A DNA stretch of 18,630 nt from SFHK01 sp045538305 (GTDB taxonomy: Bacteria; Bacillota; Clostridia; Christensenellales; Aristaeellaceae): positions 1 through 18,630 of the forward strand of contig JAZSRC010000024.1 in NCBI GenBank assembly GCA_045538305.1, read 5' to 3'. The translations under genes were made by a program, and so were the position numbers. How positions within the stretch are numbered: position 1 is the first letter of the stretch; every line of letters begins with the position of its first letter. Below the pieces are notes generated by a model that did not search any database, had not been told where the DNA came from, and saw nothing but the letters and a program-made list of their open reading frames with translations. Shown here piece after piece: positions 6,449-13,924 of the stretch.

Positions 6449-6982
6449 TTATACCCCCCCGATTGTTACGAGAGCGTTACGGATATGGGCGATATATTTT
6501 TGGATGATCTGTTGTTCGCGTTCTTTGATATATTCTTCCATGAACGCATAATCGGGTTTTCCTGTATCATCAGCAGGCAGCAACAGCATCTGCTTCTGCA
6601 TACGCTGTTCATTAAACTTGTATCCGTAAGCATACTTTCTTTTCTGTTGAAGGATAGCGGTTTTCATGAATAAGTAGAGATACTTGTTTCCTTTAACATC
6701 TTTCAAACGAAACCGCTTTACATCGTCAGAAAAAATACATGTATAAGGGTGATAAAAGTTTTCTACCACACTGCCATTATAATTCACGCCCAATACATCG
6801 CTATCTTCAGATGCATTCGTATTTGAAACAAATGCAGTTATGCCATTATTTGAATCTGTTGCACCGATGAAAGGCTTAGAGCCCGGTTGCATATCGCTCT
6901 TTGTAAGTCGTTTGCCGGGAGCGATAACGAAAATCTCTGAAATGGGGAATTCTTTCCATTCGCGATCATGCAGCGATAGCAT
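6449..6982 (-). CDS. Specificity subunit, N-terminal half (first TRD), frameshifted
   Basis: 177 aa as read, beginning at ATG 6982, which overlaps the methylase stop by one base (TAATG), so the two are translationally coupled. It contains one target recognition domain (WKEFPISEIFVIAPGKRL, FIGATDSNNGI, later FSDDVKRFRL) and a helical spacer (PDYAFMEEYIKEREQQIIQKY). A stop falls right after the Gly codons of a G7 tract. The protein would determine which DNA sequence the fused nuclease-methylase recognises. In the present frame it is a half-subunit; half-S proteins of some type I systems can still act as dimers. It may be phase-variable or simply broken. Confidence 0.8.
   Translation of the reverse strand: MLSLHDREWKEFPISEIFVIAPGKRLTKSDMQPGSKPFIGATDSNNGITAFVSNTNASEDSDVLGVNYNGSVVENFYHPYTCIFSDDVKRFRLKDVKGNKYLYLFMKTAILQQKRKYAYGYKFNEQRMQKQMLLLPADDTGKPDYAFMEEYIKEREQQIIQKYIAHIRNALVTIGGV
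6454..6460 (-). repeat. G7 homopolymer at TRD junction (candidate phase switch)
   Basis: Seven C on the plus strand (seven G in the mRNA) sit exactly where the two halves of the specificity gene change frame. With G7 the frame ends in GGV-stop. With G8, or with -1 slippage on the second GGG codon, it continues into GITPPNQKDW. The tract lies at the linker between the two TRDs. Confidence 0.75.
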
Positions 6983-8892
6983 TATTCTTCACCTGTACTT
7001 TCACCAAACAAGTATCCTTTTCCGTGCGTAATCATACTGAATTCAAAAGTCAGATAATCTGCAATGCTGTTCAAGAAATCTTGTTCAGTCGGAATTTCAT
7101 CGTTGTAATAATAGAAGGAGTGCAGCCATTCATCGGTTGCTTCAATAGTCGATTCAACCATGAAGCTGGAAGGGAAGTCCACAGCGCGCCCATGCCAGCA
7201 ATCAAGCAGATACTGCCGTCTGTCCTTTGCACGTTCCGTTTCCACCAATCCCAAATGCATTTTTACCTCAAAACCGTCATCTTCAAAGTTGACGAATTTT
7301 GCAATCTTGTCTGCGGGATGTGGTTCTCCAGCGGTAAATACAGCAATGCAGGGGTTTGTGCCCACGCGATAGAATGTGTTCTTGTTGAGCGTGATGACAC
7401 CTTCTAACGTATGATGTTTGAAAATCTCTTTCTTGACTTCTTTATCGTCGCTTGTTTTACCGATCATTGCAGATACCGGCACAATAACGACAACACGTCC
7501 ACCTTCGCACACAGAATTCAGCAGATGGCGAATGAAGCACAATTCAGAAAGATGCGCAGTATCACGATTCTTTGCCTGCGAATACGGGGGATTCATAAAG
7601 CCAACCGTGACGCCTTTTAGCTGAATGTCACCGGGCTTTTGCGCAAGAAAATCATCGCATATCAGGTTGCTTTGACCATCGCCGCGCAGAATCATGTTCG
7701 TTGTAGCAATAGAGAACATATCGTCACGAATTTCCATGCCGTGAATACGTTCTTTTTTGATAGTTTTGCGTTCGGCGTCATTTTTTGCATTGCGCAACAT
7801 TCTGTGCATGCCGGAAATCAGGAAGCCACCTGTGCCGCAGCAGGGGTCGAAAATGATGTCTGTCGGCTTCAAGTCGATCAATTCACAGAATAATTCGGTG
7901 ATATGACGGGGAGTAAGAACAACGCCCAGAGCCTGACCATCGCCGCCAGAATAGGATACAAATTCACCATAGAAACGTCCCAGATAATCTTCCGGTGAAT
8001 TGGATACAAGCGCATGGAAAATATTCTGGTTGATATAGTCGGCAAAATAGCGCAAGGGCGTTTTGCCCAAATCTGCGCGGATGGTATTCAACTGTGGGCG
8101 ATCTTTGATAAGGGTGAACTGATTCAGCACACGTTCCTTTTTCACCTGAGGGGCAACTTTTGCACGCTTGAGGTTGTTTTCCAGTTGTGCATAAAGAATC
8201 GCGCCATCAGTATTGATTTCATCGCCTGTTAGCTGGGAAAGGCTAAATCCGTGTTGTTGTTCACGCAATGCAAGCAGAATTGCAGATACGACCAGCGGCT
8301 TTTCATCTTCACCCAAACCGCCATAATTACGCAGATATTCGTGCAATTCCTTTGCTTTTTTCAGAATGTCACCAAGCTCAATATCTTCCGGCGGAACTTC
8401 CTTCAAAACCATCCGGCGGTAGTATTCGTCAATGTGCTCAACAGAGAAGTTTTCGTATGTTTCAACTTCAGGCAATTCAGTATAATCGCCATTTTCATCC
8501 ACAAACAGAGGACGCAGGATGTGGTGCTTGCTGTCGCCAGCATTGCCGAATGCAAACACTTTTTTATAGGTGGTTCCAGCAATGATTTTTCTTGCGTACC
8601 ACAACGCACCGTTGATGGCATAATTCACGGTTGCGTCAACAGACTGGGAAATCATACCATTATCAAGCAGGCAAAGATTGGCGCGGTCTGCCTTATCTTC
8701 CAGTACAAGCACAAAATCTTTTACGACAGCAACATACTCCGGTGAACCATTATTGCCGGTCTGATGCTTTGAAGCGGTTTTAAGAGCATCATCAATTTCT
8801 TTGATGGTACTGCCCTGCGTTGAATAGCTGATATGTGCTTCATCAAGCAAACGCGCAATGAACAAATCGAAGTTTGCTTCTTTCTTCGCCAT
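6982..8892 (-). CDS. BcgI-like fused restriction endonuclease/N6-adenine methylase
   Basis: 636 aa, close to the length of BcgIA. Residues 51-67 contain PE, 12 residues, then EDK, a PD-(D/E)xK-type nuclease pattern. A helical linker like that of type I HsdM follows. The gamma-class N6-adenine methylase core has SAM motif DPCCGTGG at 349-356 and catalytic NPPY at 434-437, preceded by a GVVLTPRH segment typical of HsdM. With the downstream specificity subunit it would form a complex that methylates adenine and cuts unmethylated DNA, often on both sides of the site. No separate HsdR gene is present, which fits the fused type. The start ATG at 8892 has a weak AGGGG upstream. Type assignment is from length and motifs, not from a search. 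Confidence 0.87.
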   Translation of the reverse strand: MAKKEANFDLFIARLLDEAHISYSTQGSTIKEIDDALKTASKHQTGNNGSPEYVAVVKDFVLVLEDKADRANLCLLDNGMISQSVDATVNYAINGALWYARKIIAGTTYKKVFAFGNAGDSKHHILRPLFVDENGDYTELPEVETYENFSVEHIDEYYRRMVLKEVPPEDIELGDILKKAKELHEYLRNYGGLGEDEKPLVVSAILLALREQQHGFSLSQLTGDEINTDGAILYAQLENNLKRAKVAPQVKKERVLNQFTLIKDRPQLNTIRADLGKTPLRYFADYINQNIFHALVSNSPEDYLGRFYGEFVSYSGGDGQALGVVLTPRHITELFCELIDLKPTDIIFDPCCGTGGFLISGMHRMLRNAKNDAERKTIKKERIHGMEIRDDMFSIATTNMILRGDGQSNLICDDFLAQKPGDIQLKGVTVGFMNPPYSQAKNRDTAHLSELCFIRHLLNSVCEGGRVVVIVPVSAMIGKTSDDKEVKKEIFKHHTLEGVITLNKNTFYRVGTNPCIAVFTAGEPHPADKIAKFVNFEDDGFEVKMHLGLVETERAKDRRQYLLDCWHGRAVDFPSSFMVESTIEATDEWLHSFYYYNDEIPTEQDFLNSIADYLTFEFSMITHGKGYLFGESTGEE

Positions 8893-8931
8893 GTGAATTT
8901 GCCCCTATCTAATTGAAATTTAGCATAGATG

Positions 8932-8960
8932 ACTATACCCATCTGTACAAATGGGCACAA
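8932..8960 (-). promoter_or_regulatory. Restriction operon promoter with palindromic operator in spacer
   Basis: On the minus strand TTGTGC (8960-8955) and TATAGT (8937-8932) are 17 bases apart. An 18-base near-palindrome, CCCATTTGTACAGATGGG (8955-8938), fills the spacer, with one mismatched pair. A regulator bound there would block polymerase. The leader is about 33 nt. The regulator is not identified. Confidence 0.65.
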
Positions 8961-9075
8961 ATATCCTTATAAATATTAACATGACACGTTACAAAAGGCA
9001 ATTACGAAATCGTTGCATATCGTGGGTATTTTTAAGTATCATATTGCCAATTCAAGCTGCAAAAACGCAAAAAGC

Positions 9076-9112
9076 AAGCCGAAATCCTTGACATGTCAGG
9101 GTTTTCGGCTTT
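9076..9112 (-). terminator. Hairpin terminator downstream of resolvase
   Basis: AAGCCGAAA (9076-9084) pairs with TTTCGGCTT (9103-9111), and the stem continues inward after one mismatch. It ends the resolvase transcript 33 bases after its stop and could work on both strands. Confidence 0.6.
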
Positions 9113-9144
9113 TCAGATATAGTCTAACACATATTTCTTGAAAA

Positions 9145-9738
9145 TCATCCCACCATCTTTAAATACTTATACACCGTCGGTCTACTCAATCCACATACCC
9201 TCGCCAGCTCCGACACATTCAGCTTCCCTGCCATATAGGCGGGATAGTGCTTGTAGAAGACAGAAGGAATGTCGTTTTTCGTGGTTTGCGGTCTGCCGAT
9301 ATGTTTGCCTTTTTCGCGGGCGTTCTCCATTCCAGACCTTACCCTTGCCCGCAGTATGGATAATTCCAGTTCGGCAAATATGCCGCTCATTTGGATGAAT
9401 GCCTGACTCATAGGGTCAATCTGACCGTTCCGGCAATCCACCGTAATGCTTCCCAGTATTACCAGCCGCAGCTTCTTTGCCTTCACCACATTGATGATTT
9501 CGCATAGCTGCTGGGTGCTGCGGCTCAACCTGCTGACTTCCGTTGTAATGATGGTATCGCTTTCTGCCGCCGCATCCAGCAGCATTTCAAGGTTCTGCTT
9601 GACCTTTGCGTCGCCGTGTTCGCGCTCCAATATGATTTCCTGTGCGCCTGCCTGTTTGAGCTCGCGCACTTGCATGTTGATGTCCTGTCCTTTTTCTTCT
9701 GAGAGAGAACAACGCGCAGAACCGTATGTCTTTGGCAT
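9145..9738 (-). CDS. Serine recombinase (resolvase/invertase family)
   Basis: 197 aa, the normal size for small resolvases and invertases. The N-terminal catalytic domain reads KTYGSARCSLSE, keeping Arg9 and the nucleophile Ser11. VSRLSRS (Arg70, Arg73) matches the family's DRLGR region, with Ser in place of the usual Asp. A long helix (AELELSILRARVRSGMENAR) precedes the Hin-like HTH (LNVSELARVCGLSRPTVYKYL). It would cut and rejoin DNA through a phosphoserine link, to resolve transposition products or invert DNA. The ATG at 9738 has AAGGAGC eight bases upstream. Its 5' edge adjoins the broken end of an integrase gene, so its insertion may have destroyed that gene. No inverted repeats flanking an invertible segment were recognised. 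Confidence 0.9.
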   Translation of the reverse strand: MPKTYGSARCSLSEEKGQDINMQVRELKQAGAQEIILEREHGDAKVKQNLEMLLDAAAESDTIITTEVSRLSRSTQQLCEIINVVKAKKLRLVILGSITVDCRNGQIDPMSQAFIQMSGIFAELELSILRARVRSGMENAREKGKHIGRPQTTKNDIPSVFYKHYPAYMAGKLNVSELARVCGLSRPTVYKYLKMVG

Positions 9739-9758
9739 AGTATAGCTCCTTTTGTCAA

Positions 9759-9953
9759 TATACGCCGCATATTTTCAGACATTCCTATGCTACGCTTCTG
9801 AATGACGCAGGCGTTTCGGTAAAGACGATTCAAAGCATAATTGGGCATGCAGATGTTCAGACAACCATCAACCGCTACGTTCATTCCAGAGATGAAAAGA
9901 AGCAGGAAGCAGTCAAAAGGGTAAACGAAATGCTGGTTCAATCCGGGTTTTGA
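9759..9953 (+). pseudogene. Truncated tyrosine integrase, C-terminal 64 aa
   Basis: Reads YTPHIFRHSYATLL, then IIGHADVQTTINRY and a short charged tail to the stop. These are the conserved RHxxAT, GHAD and Tyr-nucleophile motifs of phage/ICE-type tyrosine recombinases. Everything before the second catalytic Arg is missing; upstream DNA is the start of the divergent resolvase gene. It lies 165 bases from the 3' end of tRNA-Met and points towards it, the usual place for an integrase using that tRNA. It cannot be active, so the island is immobile unless another integrase acts in trans. Confidence 0.88.
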
Positions 9954-9983
9954 ATGATTAAACTTCGAGTTTAATATATAAAG

Positions 9984-10016
9984 AATCATCCCGAGTTTGT
10001 GCTACTCGGGATGATT
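9984..10016. terminator. 12-bp perfect hairpin after the integrase relic
   Basis: AATCATCCCGAG (9984-9995) and CTCGGGATGATT (10005-10016) form a perfect stem with a nine-base loop. The T-run after it is weak. It is probably the integrase terminator. The bases 10017-10075 show nothing else. Confidence 0.55.
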
Positions 10017-10075
10017 TATAGGGATGTATGAAGTTTGGTTTAGGGCAGATTCATCAGTTGTTGGAAATTCTACAC

Positions 10076-10114
10076 AAAAAGAAACAGTGCAATTATCTCT
10101 AACTGCACTGTTTC
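10076..10114 (-). terminator. Terminator of the tRNA operon
   Basis: GAAACAGTGCA (10081-10091) pairs with TGCACTGTTTC (10104-10114), and on the minus strand five T follow. It begins four bases beyond the CCA end of tRNA-Met. Confidence 0.8.
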
Positions 10115-10117
10115 CAT

Positions 10118-10194
10118 TGGTACCGGCGATCGGATTCGAACCAATGACACTTCGGGTATGAACCGAATGCTCTGGCCAACTGAGCTACGCCGGC
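10118..10194 (-). tRNA. tRNA-Met (CAU), elongator
   Basis: 77 nt with encoded CCA. The acceptor GCCGGCG pairs with CGCCGGT (one G-U), the anticodon stem TTCGG/CCGAA encloses the CAU loop (TTCATAC), and the T-loop is TTCGAAT. The paired first acceptor position and the close likeness to Bacillus tRNA-Met around GGTTCATACCC favour elongator Met over the lysidine-type Ile tRNA. Its 3' 45 bases recur at 4554-4598, so it is the insertion target of the island to its left. Confidence 0.93.
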
Positions 10195-10197
10195 GGA

Positions 10198-10274
<77 letters not shown>

Positions 10275-10318
10275 ATATTATGAGGCGCTTGGCGATGTAA
10301 TCGCTTAACGCAAGAGTT

Positions 10319-10347
10319 ATGATATCACGACAGGGAGGATTTGTCAA
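10319..10347 (-). promoter_or_regulatory. Promoter of the tRNA-fMet/tRNA-Met operon
   Basis: On the minus strand TTGACA (10347-10342) and TATCAT (10324-10319) have a 17-base spacer. It lies about 45 bases before the first tRNA. Confidence 0.8.
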
Positions 10348-10387
10348 TAGGGTTTTCAGGGAAATCAGAAAATTTTCAATTATTTAC

Positions 10388-10416
10388 TTGCGCTTACCGG
10401 AGAATGGCATTATAGT
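10388..10416 (+). promoter_or_regulatory. Probable promoter for the membrane protein gene
   Basis: TTGCGC (10388-10393) and TATAGT (10411-10416) are separated by 17 bases. It is divergent from the tRNA promoter. Confidence 0.5.
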
Positions 10417-10457
10417 AACTATACATGCGAAGGTTTTGATTAAGGAGGGGTGAGGAT

Positions 10458-11240
10458 ATGGCACGAAAGAGAGGAGAGGCACATTTTCTTTGGCGGTTGC
10501 TTCTGATTCCCGCATTTGCTTTATATATCAGTTTTTTTGATTGCTTTGAATTTCTTCTGAAGCCTAAGAGCATTAATTTTGTGGAATATGCGCGCAACTT
10601 TCTGTTTTTGGGCGCAAGCCTTATTGGGCTTATGTGCCTGATCTGCGCCTCGCCTTCCAGAAGGCTGCTGTTATCTGTGGGCGTTGTATTGCTTACGCTG
10701 CCTGTTTGGCTGGATACCGGTTATCACATGGGGGCGGCGGGGAAGGCAATTGACGAAATCAAGGCTGCAGATCTGCCCAATGTTATCCTTACGGCCAGCG
10801 GCTGCCTCTGGGGAACGCTTATGGTGCGTGGGCCGAAGGGGCGAGAATGGGAAAAGACGATTCTTTTCTTAATACTGCTTGCACGTGTGTCGGCGATTCT
10901 GATGTGGCCCAAAGCGCAGGTTGTATGGTTTATGGATGCAAGTCTGTTTGCCTTTTCTGTGCTTGTGGGCGCTCTGGCGGACTGCGTATACCGCGGGCCG
11001 TGTCTTGCGGATCTTCTGATACCGGTGGTTGCGGGCGGCTGGATTCTTTTAATCGGCTGGTACAAGTCGCTGGATATTAGCCTTGTTATGTATGCGATGA
11101 TCGCGCTTTCGCTGGTTCTGATTACCTATTTTTTGTGTACGAAGCCTGCAAAGAAGATGTATCTGGGCTTTATACTTACGCTTTTCGGAGTGATGACGGT
11201 ATCCGGCATGTATCTGATCAATGCTGCCGAAATTCTGTAG
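10458..11240 (+). CDS. Multi-pass membrane protein of unknown function
   Basis: 260 aa with about eight hydrophobic segments spread over the chain, a basic N-terminus (MARKRGE) and short loops. AAGGAGGGGTGAGG lies upstream of the ATG. I recognise no transporter, sensor or enzyme motif. The stop codon at 11238-11240 abuts the stop codon of the convergent phosphatase gene with no intergenic base. The higher GC and codon use resemble the genes to the right, so it belongs to the host backbone. Confidence 0.75.
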   Translation: MARKRGEAHFLWRLLLIPAFALYISFFDCFEFLLKPKSINFVEYARNFLFLGASLIGLMCLICASPSRRLLLSVGVVLLTLPVWLDTGYHMGAAGKAIDEIKAADLPNVILTASGCLWGTLMVRGPKGREWEKTILFLILLARVSAILMWPKAQVVWFMDASLFAFSVLVGALADCVYRGPCLADLLIPVVAGGWILLIGWYKSLDISLVMYAMIALSLVLITYFLCTKPAKKMYLGFILTLFGVMTVSGMYLINAAEIL

Positions 11241-11837
11241 TTATGGGTGCTCCGGGCACAGGTTCCACGTTTTAAGCTGCCATTGCCCGTTTTTGCAGCG
11301 GAAAATGCAGATGGATGCGTTTGAGCATACCAGCGCAGGATTGCGGGGGTCAAGCTCCAGCACGCGGCCTGTCAGCGCGCGGATAAACAGAGCATGGCAT
11401 ACCACGGCGATTCTGGAATGCTCCGGCATTTTGCTTGCCAGGTCCAGCAGCTCCTGTGCGCGCCCGCTTAAATGGCTCAACGATTCGCAGTCCATGCCAA
11501 GCGGAGAGTAATCGATTTCTTTTCGGCATTCCAGATATTTTTCGCCGAGTTTTTCATACCAATAGTCGCGGCCGTGGCCTTGAAGCGCGGTGTTGTTGAT
11601 TTCTCTTGCAATGGTAATGTACGTGCGCTCCGCACCCGGGAAAAGGATTTCAGCGGTTTGCTGGGCGCGCAGCACATCGCTGACAAACAATTTGTCAAAA
11701 TGAATGCCCTGTATATGTCTTCGCGCCATTTCGGCTTGCCGGCGGCCGGTTTCCGTCAAGTTGACTGCGGACCAACCGGAGTGCGTGTTGTTGAAATTGG
11801 CTTCGCTTTCTCCATGTCGAATCAGGTACAGCTCCAT
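11241..11837 (-). CDS. Histidine phosphatase family protein (phosphoglycerate mutase-like)
   Basis: 198 aa. The N-terminal LIRHGES motif gives the phospho-accepting His8 with Arg7. Arg57 (VLRAQQT) and His148 (VVCHAL) complete the catalytic pocket, and an acidic residue near 79 may be the proton donor. The family removes phosphate from small molecules or proteins; examples are cobalamin-pathway CobC and general phosphatases. No cobalamin genes are nearby, so the substrate is open. The ATG at 11837 has AGGAGG seven bases upstream. It is a single gene, divergent from the acyltransferase gene and directly abutting the membrane protein gene at its 3' end. Confidence 0.9.
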   Translation of the reverse strand: MELYLIRHGESEANFNNTHSGWSAVNLTETGRRQAEMARRHIQGIHFDKLFVSDVLRAQQTAEILFPGAERTYITIAREINNTALQGHGRDYWYEKLGEKYLECRKEIDYSPLGMDCESLSHLSGRAQELLDLASKMPEHSRIAVVCHALFIRALTGRVLELDPRNPALVCSNASICIFRCKNGQWQLKTWNLCPEHP

Positions 11838-11931
11838 TTCAGAACCTCCTTTTGTATAACTCTATTGTATGCCTGGGCGGCGATCCTTGAAAGCACAGTT
11901 TGATAAAAATTCAGGCATAACAGGCCCTTGT

Positions 11932-11960
11932 TTGATTTTTTATACGGTATGTGGTAAAAT
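11932..11960 (+). promoter_or_regulatory. Promoter of the acyltransferase-led gene run
   Basis: TTGATT (11932-11937) and TAAAAT (11955-11960) with a 17-base spacer lie 35 bases before the GTG at 11995. Gaps in the seven-gene run that follows are mostly under 40 bases, so it may serve all of it. Confidence 0.6.
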
Positions 11961-11994
11961 ATTTTGGATATGAATACTTGTGGGGGATGATCTC

Positions 11995-13176
11995 GTGAAG
12001 GTCAGAATGGGCGCCATTTTCGCTCGTATATTCCGCGCAGTCGTTTTTTTTCTGTTTTACGCATTTGGACGAATTGGGTTCGGCGCACGGAGAACGAAGG
12101 ACAGCGAGCCTATTGAAGGAAATGCCGTTTTGCTTCTGAGCCATGCTTCCATGTTCGATTTCGCACATTTGGCGAGCGCGATATTCCCCAAACGCGTTCG
12201 CTTTGTCGTGCGCAGCTTCGAATTCAACCGAAACGCCCTGTACAGCTGGGTGCTTCGTACGCTGGGCTTTATACCGAAAAAGCAGGGAACAACCGACGTT
12301 GCCTGTGTGCGCGAGATTGTTCGCGCCTGCCGCGCGGGCGAGATCGTTGCGCTGTACCCTGCGGGAATGACCAGCTTCGACGGCCGGCCGGGCTGGAAAC
12401 CGCAGAGCGGTACTGGAACGCTTGTCAAAATGCTGTCTGCCAACGTGTATGTAGGTATGACCGTCGGTTCGTTTCTTTCCTATCCAAGGTATGTTAATAA
12501 GCTTCGCCGCGGGCGCGTGGACGTTACCGTTAAGCGGCTGTTTACAGCCGAGGAAGCGCGCGCCATGAGCACCGATGCGCTTCAGCAGGCGATTGAAAGG
12601 GCGCTGTCCTTTAACGAGTGGGACTGGATGGAGAAAGAAAAACCGCACTTTGCAGGCGCGAAATCCGTGCGCGGACTGTGGAGGCTTTTCTATCGCTGTC
12701 CGGTCTGTGGAGAAGAGGGCTCTATGCAAGAAAATGGCAAGAAGCTGAAATGCGCCTCATGCGGTATGGAACTGTGGCGCGACAAAAATGGCTTTTTGCA
12801 GTCTGATTCGGATGCATGCCCGAAGCGCATGGATGAATGGGTGGATCTGCAAAACGAAGCGCTCAAGAAGGAAATCTTAGACGATCAGTTTGCGCTCACG
12901 GCAAACGTTACTCTGAAAGAGGCGGTAGACGAAGGAAAAAGCTATCGCGTTCTTGATACAGGCGTGCTTACGCTGAACAAAAGCGGGTTGACCTTTGCGG
13001 GCGCTAAGGAAAACAAACACTGGACGGAAAAGGATTTTCAGTATTTTATTCTCAATGATGTAGACTTTTTGCATATATTTGCGCCCGACAATGCCTATCG
13101 TTTTGTGTTTGAAGATACGCGCATGATTTATAAATGGTTTTTTGCACATAGAATTCTGATGGGCATGTGCGGCTAA
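11995..13176 (+). CDS. PlsC-like lysophospholipid acyltransferase with zinc ribbon
   Basis: 393 aa from the GTG at 11995, chosen for the GGGGGATGA binding site before it; a GTG at 11980 would add five residues. A hydrophobic N-terminal segment (about 7-24) likely holds it at the inner membrane. HASMFD (His50, Asp55) is the HX4D catalytic motif of glycerolipid acyltransferases, and YPAGMTS (121-127) stands where PlsC has its EGTRS substrate motif. Residues 235-256 hold two Cys-x2-Cys pairs (CPVC and CASC), a zinc ribbon, followed by about 130 residues unlike PlsC. The enzyme probably acylates a lysophospholipid during membrane lipid synthesis; the extra C-terminal part suggests a separate role. 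The exact acceptor is unknown. Confidence 0.82.
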   Translation: MKVRMGAIFARIFRAVVFFLFYAFGRIGFGARRTKDSEPIEGNAVLLLSHASMFDFAHLASAIFPKRVRFVVRSFEFNRNALYSWVLRTLGFIPKKQGTTDVACVREIVRACRAGEIVALYPAGMTSFDGRPGWKPQSGTGTLVKMLSANVYVGMTVGSFLSYPRYVNKLRRGRVDVTVKRLFTAEEARAMSTDALQQAIERALSFNEWDWMEKEKPHFAGAKSVRGLWRLFYRCPVCGEEGSMQENGKKLKCASCGMELWRDKNGFLQSDSDACPKRMDEWVDLQNEALKKEILDDQFALTANVTLKEAVDEGKSYRVLDTGVLTLNKSGLTFAGAKENKHWTEKDFQYFILNDVDFLHIFAPDNAYRFVFEDTRMIYKWFFAHRILMGMCG

Positions 13177-13210
13177 AATCAATGCATATAGCAGGAAAAG
13201 GCGTTTTGAA

Positions 13211-13924
13211 ATGGAGAATCATGTATTGTTTTCCGGATGGGAAATCCCGGTTTTATACGAGGACAATCATCTGCTGGTGGTTGTGAAGCCGAATAATCTG
13301 CCCGTACAGGCTGATTCTTCACGCGATCCGGACCTGCTTTCCATACTGAAGGACTATATTCAGAAAAAGTACATGAAGCCCGGAAAGGTGTTTCTGGGGC
13401 TTGTTCATCGCTTGGATCGGCCGGTAGGCGGGGTTATGGTGTTTGCCAGAACGTCAAAGGCTGCATCGCGCCTGAGCACGCAGTTTGCCGGACACACGAC
13501 GGAAAAACGGTATCTGGCGGTTGTCAGGGGCGAGGTTCGTGGTGAGTTGAAGCTTATAGATTATCTCAAAGCAGACGAGAAAAGCGGAATGGTACGAGCG
13601 GCAGAGAGAGATTCCGAAGGCGCCAAGGAAGCGCGACTGATTTCCAGGCCCCTTTTGGTCCGCGATGGCCTTACGCTTGTGGATGTCCGCCTTGAAACGG
13701 GAAGGAAACACCAGATTCGCGTGCAGCATGCGCTGGCTGGGTATCCCATCTGGGGTGACGCGCGCTATGGCGGCGGAAAAAGCGGGCAGCAGATTGCGCT
13801 TTGGGCGTATTCGCTGTCCTTTGAACACCCGACAATGAAAACAAGCATGCGCTTTATGAGTCCGCCGCCCAATAGTGGCGCATGGCAGGTATTTCAGGAA
13901 TTTTTGACGGAGGGGAGTTTATGA
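13211..13924 (+). CDS. RluA-family RNA pseudouridine synthase
   Basis: 237 aa. The catalytic motif HRLDRPVGG (66-74) has Asp69 as the nucleophile that isomerises uridine in rRNA or tRNA. YLAVVRG, RTGRKHQIRVQ-like (ETGRKHQIRVQ) and GDARYGG are the other family blocks in order. There is no N-terminal S4 RNA-binding domain, as in the short RluA/RluC-like members, so the target uridine cannot be told. The ATG at 13211 has AGGAAAAGG upstream. The stop codon overlaps the start of the next gene by four bases (ATGA), so the two are translationally coupled. Confidence 0.92.
   Translation: MENHVLFSGWEIPVLYEDNHLLVVVKPNNLPVQADSSRDPDLLSILKDYIQKKYMKPGKVFLGLVHRLDRPVGGVMVFARTSKAASRLSTQFAGHTTEKRYLAVVRGEVRGELKLIDYLKADEKSGMVRAAERDSEGAKEARLISRPLLVRDGLTLVDVRLETGRKHQIRVQHALAGYPIWGDARYGGGKSGQQIALWAYSLSFEHPTMKTSMRFMSPPPNSGAWQVFQEFLTEGSL

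Noticed and set aside
9145..9738. Invertase acting on the split specificity gene
   Set aside because: I found no inverted repeats flanking the specificity gene and no alternative TRD cassettes; the frame break is explained by the G tract.
11911..12729. 272-aa minus-strand open frame
   Set aside because: It opposes the acyltransferase with its HX4D motif and promoter; no ribosome binding site or family motif is seen.
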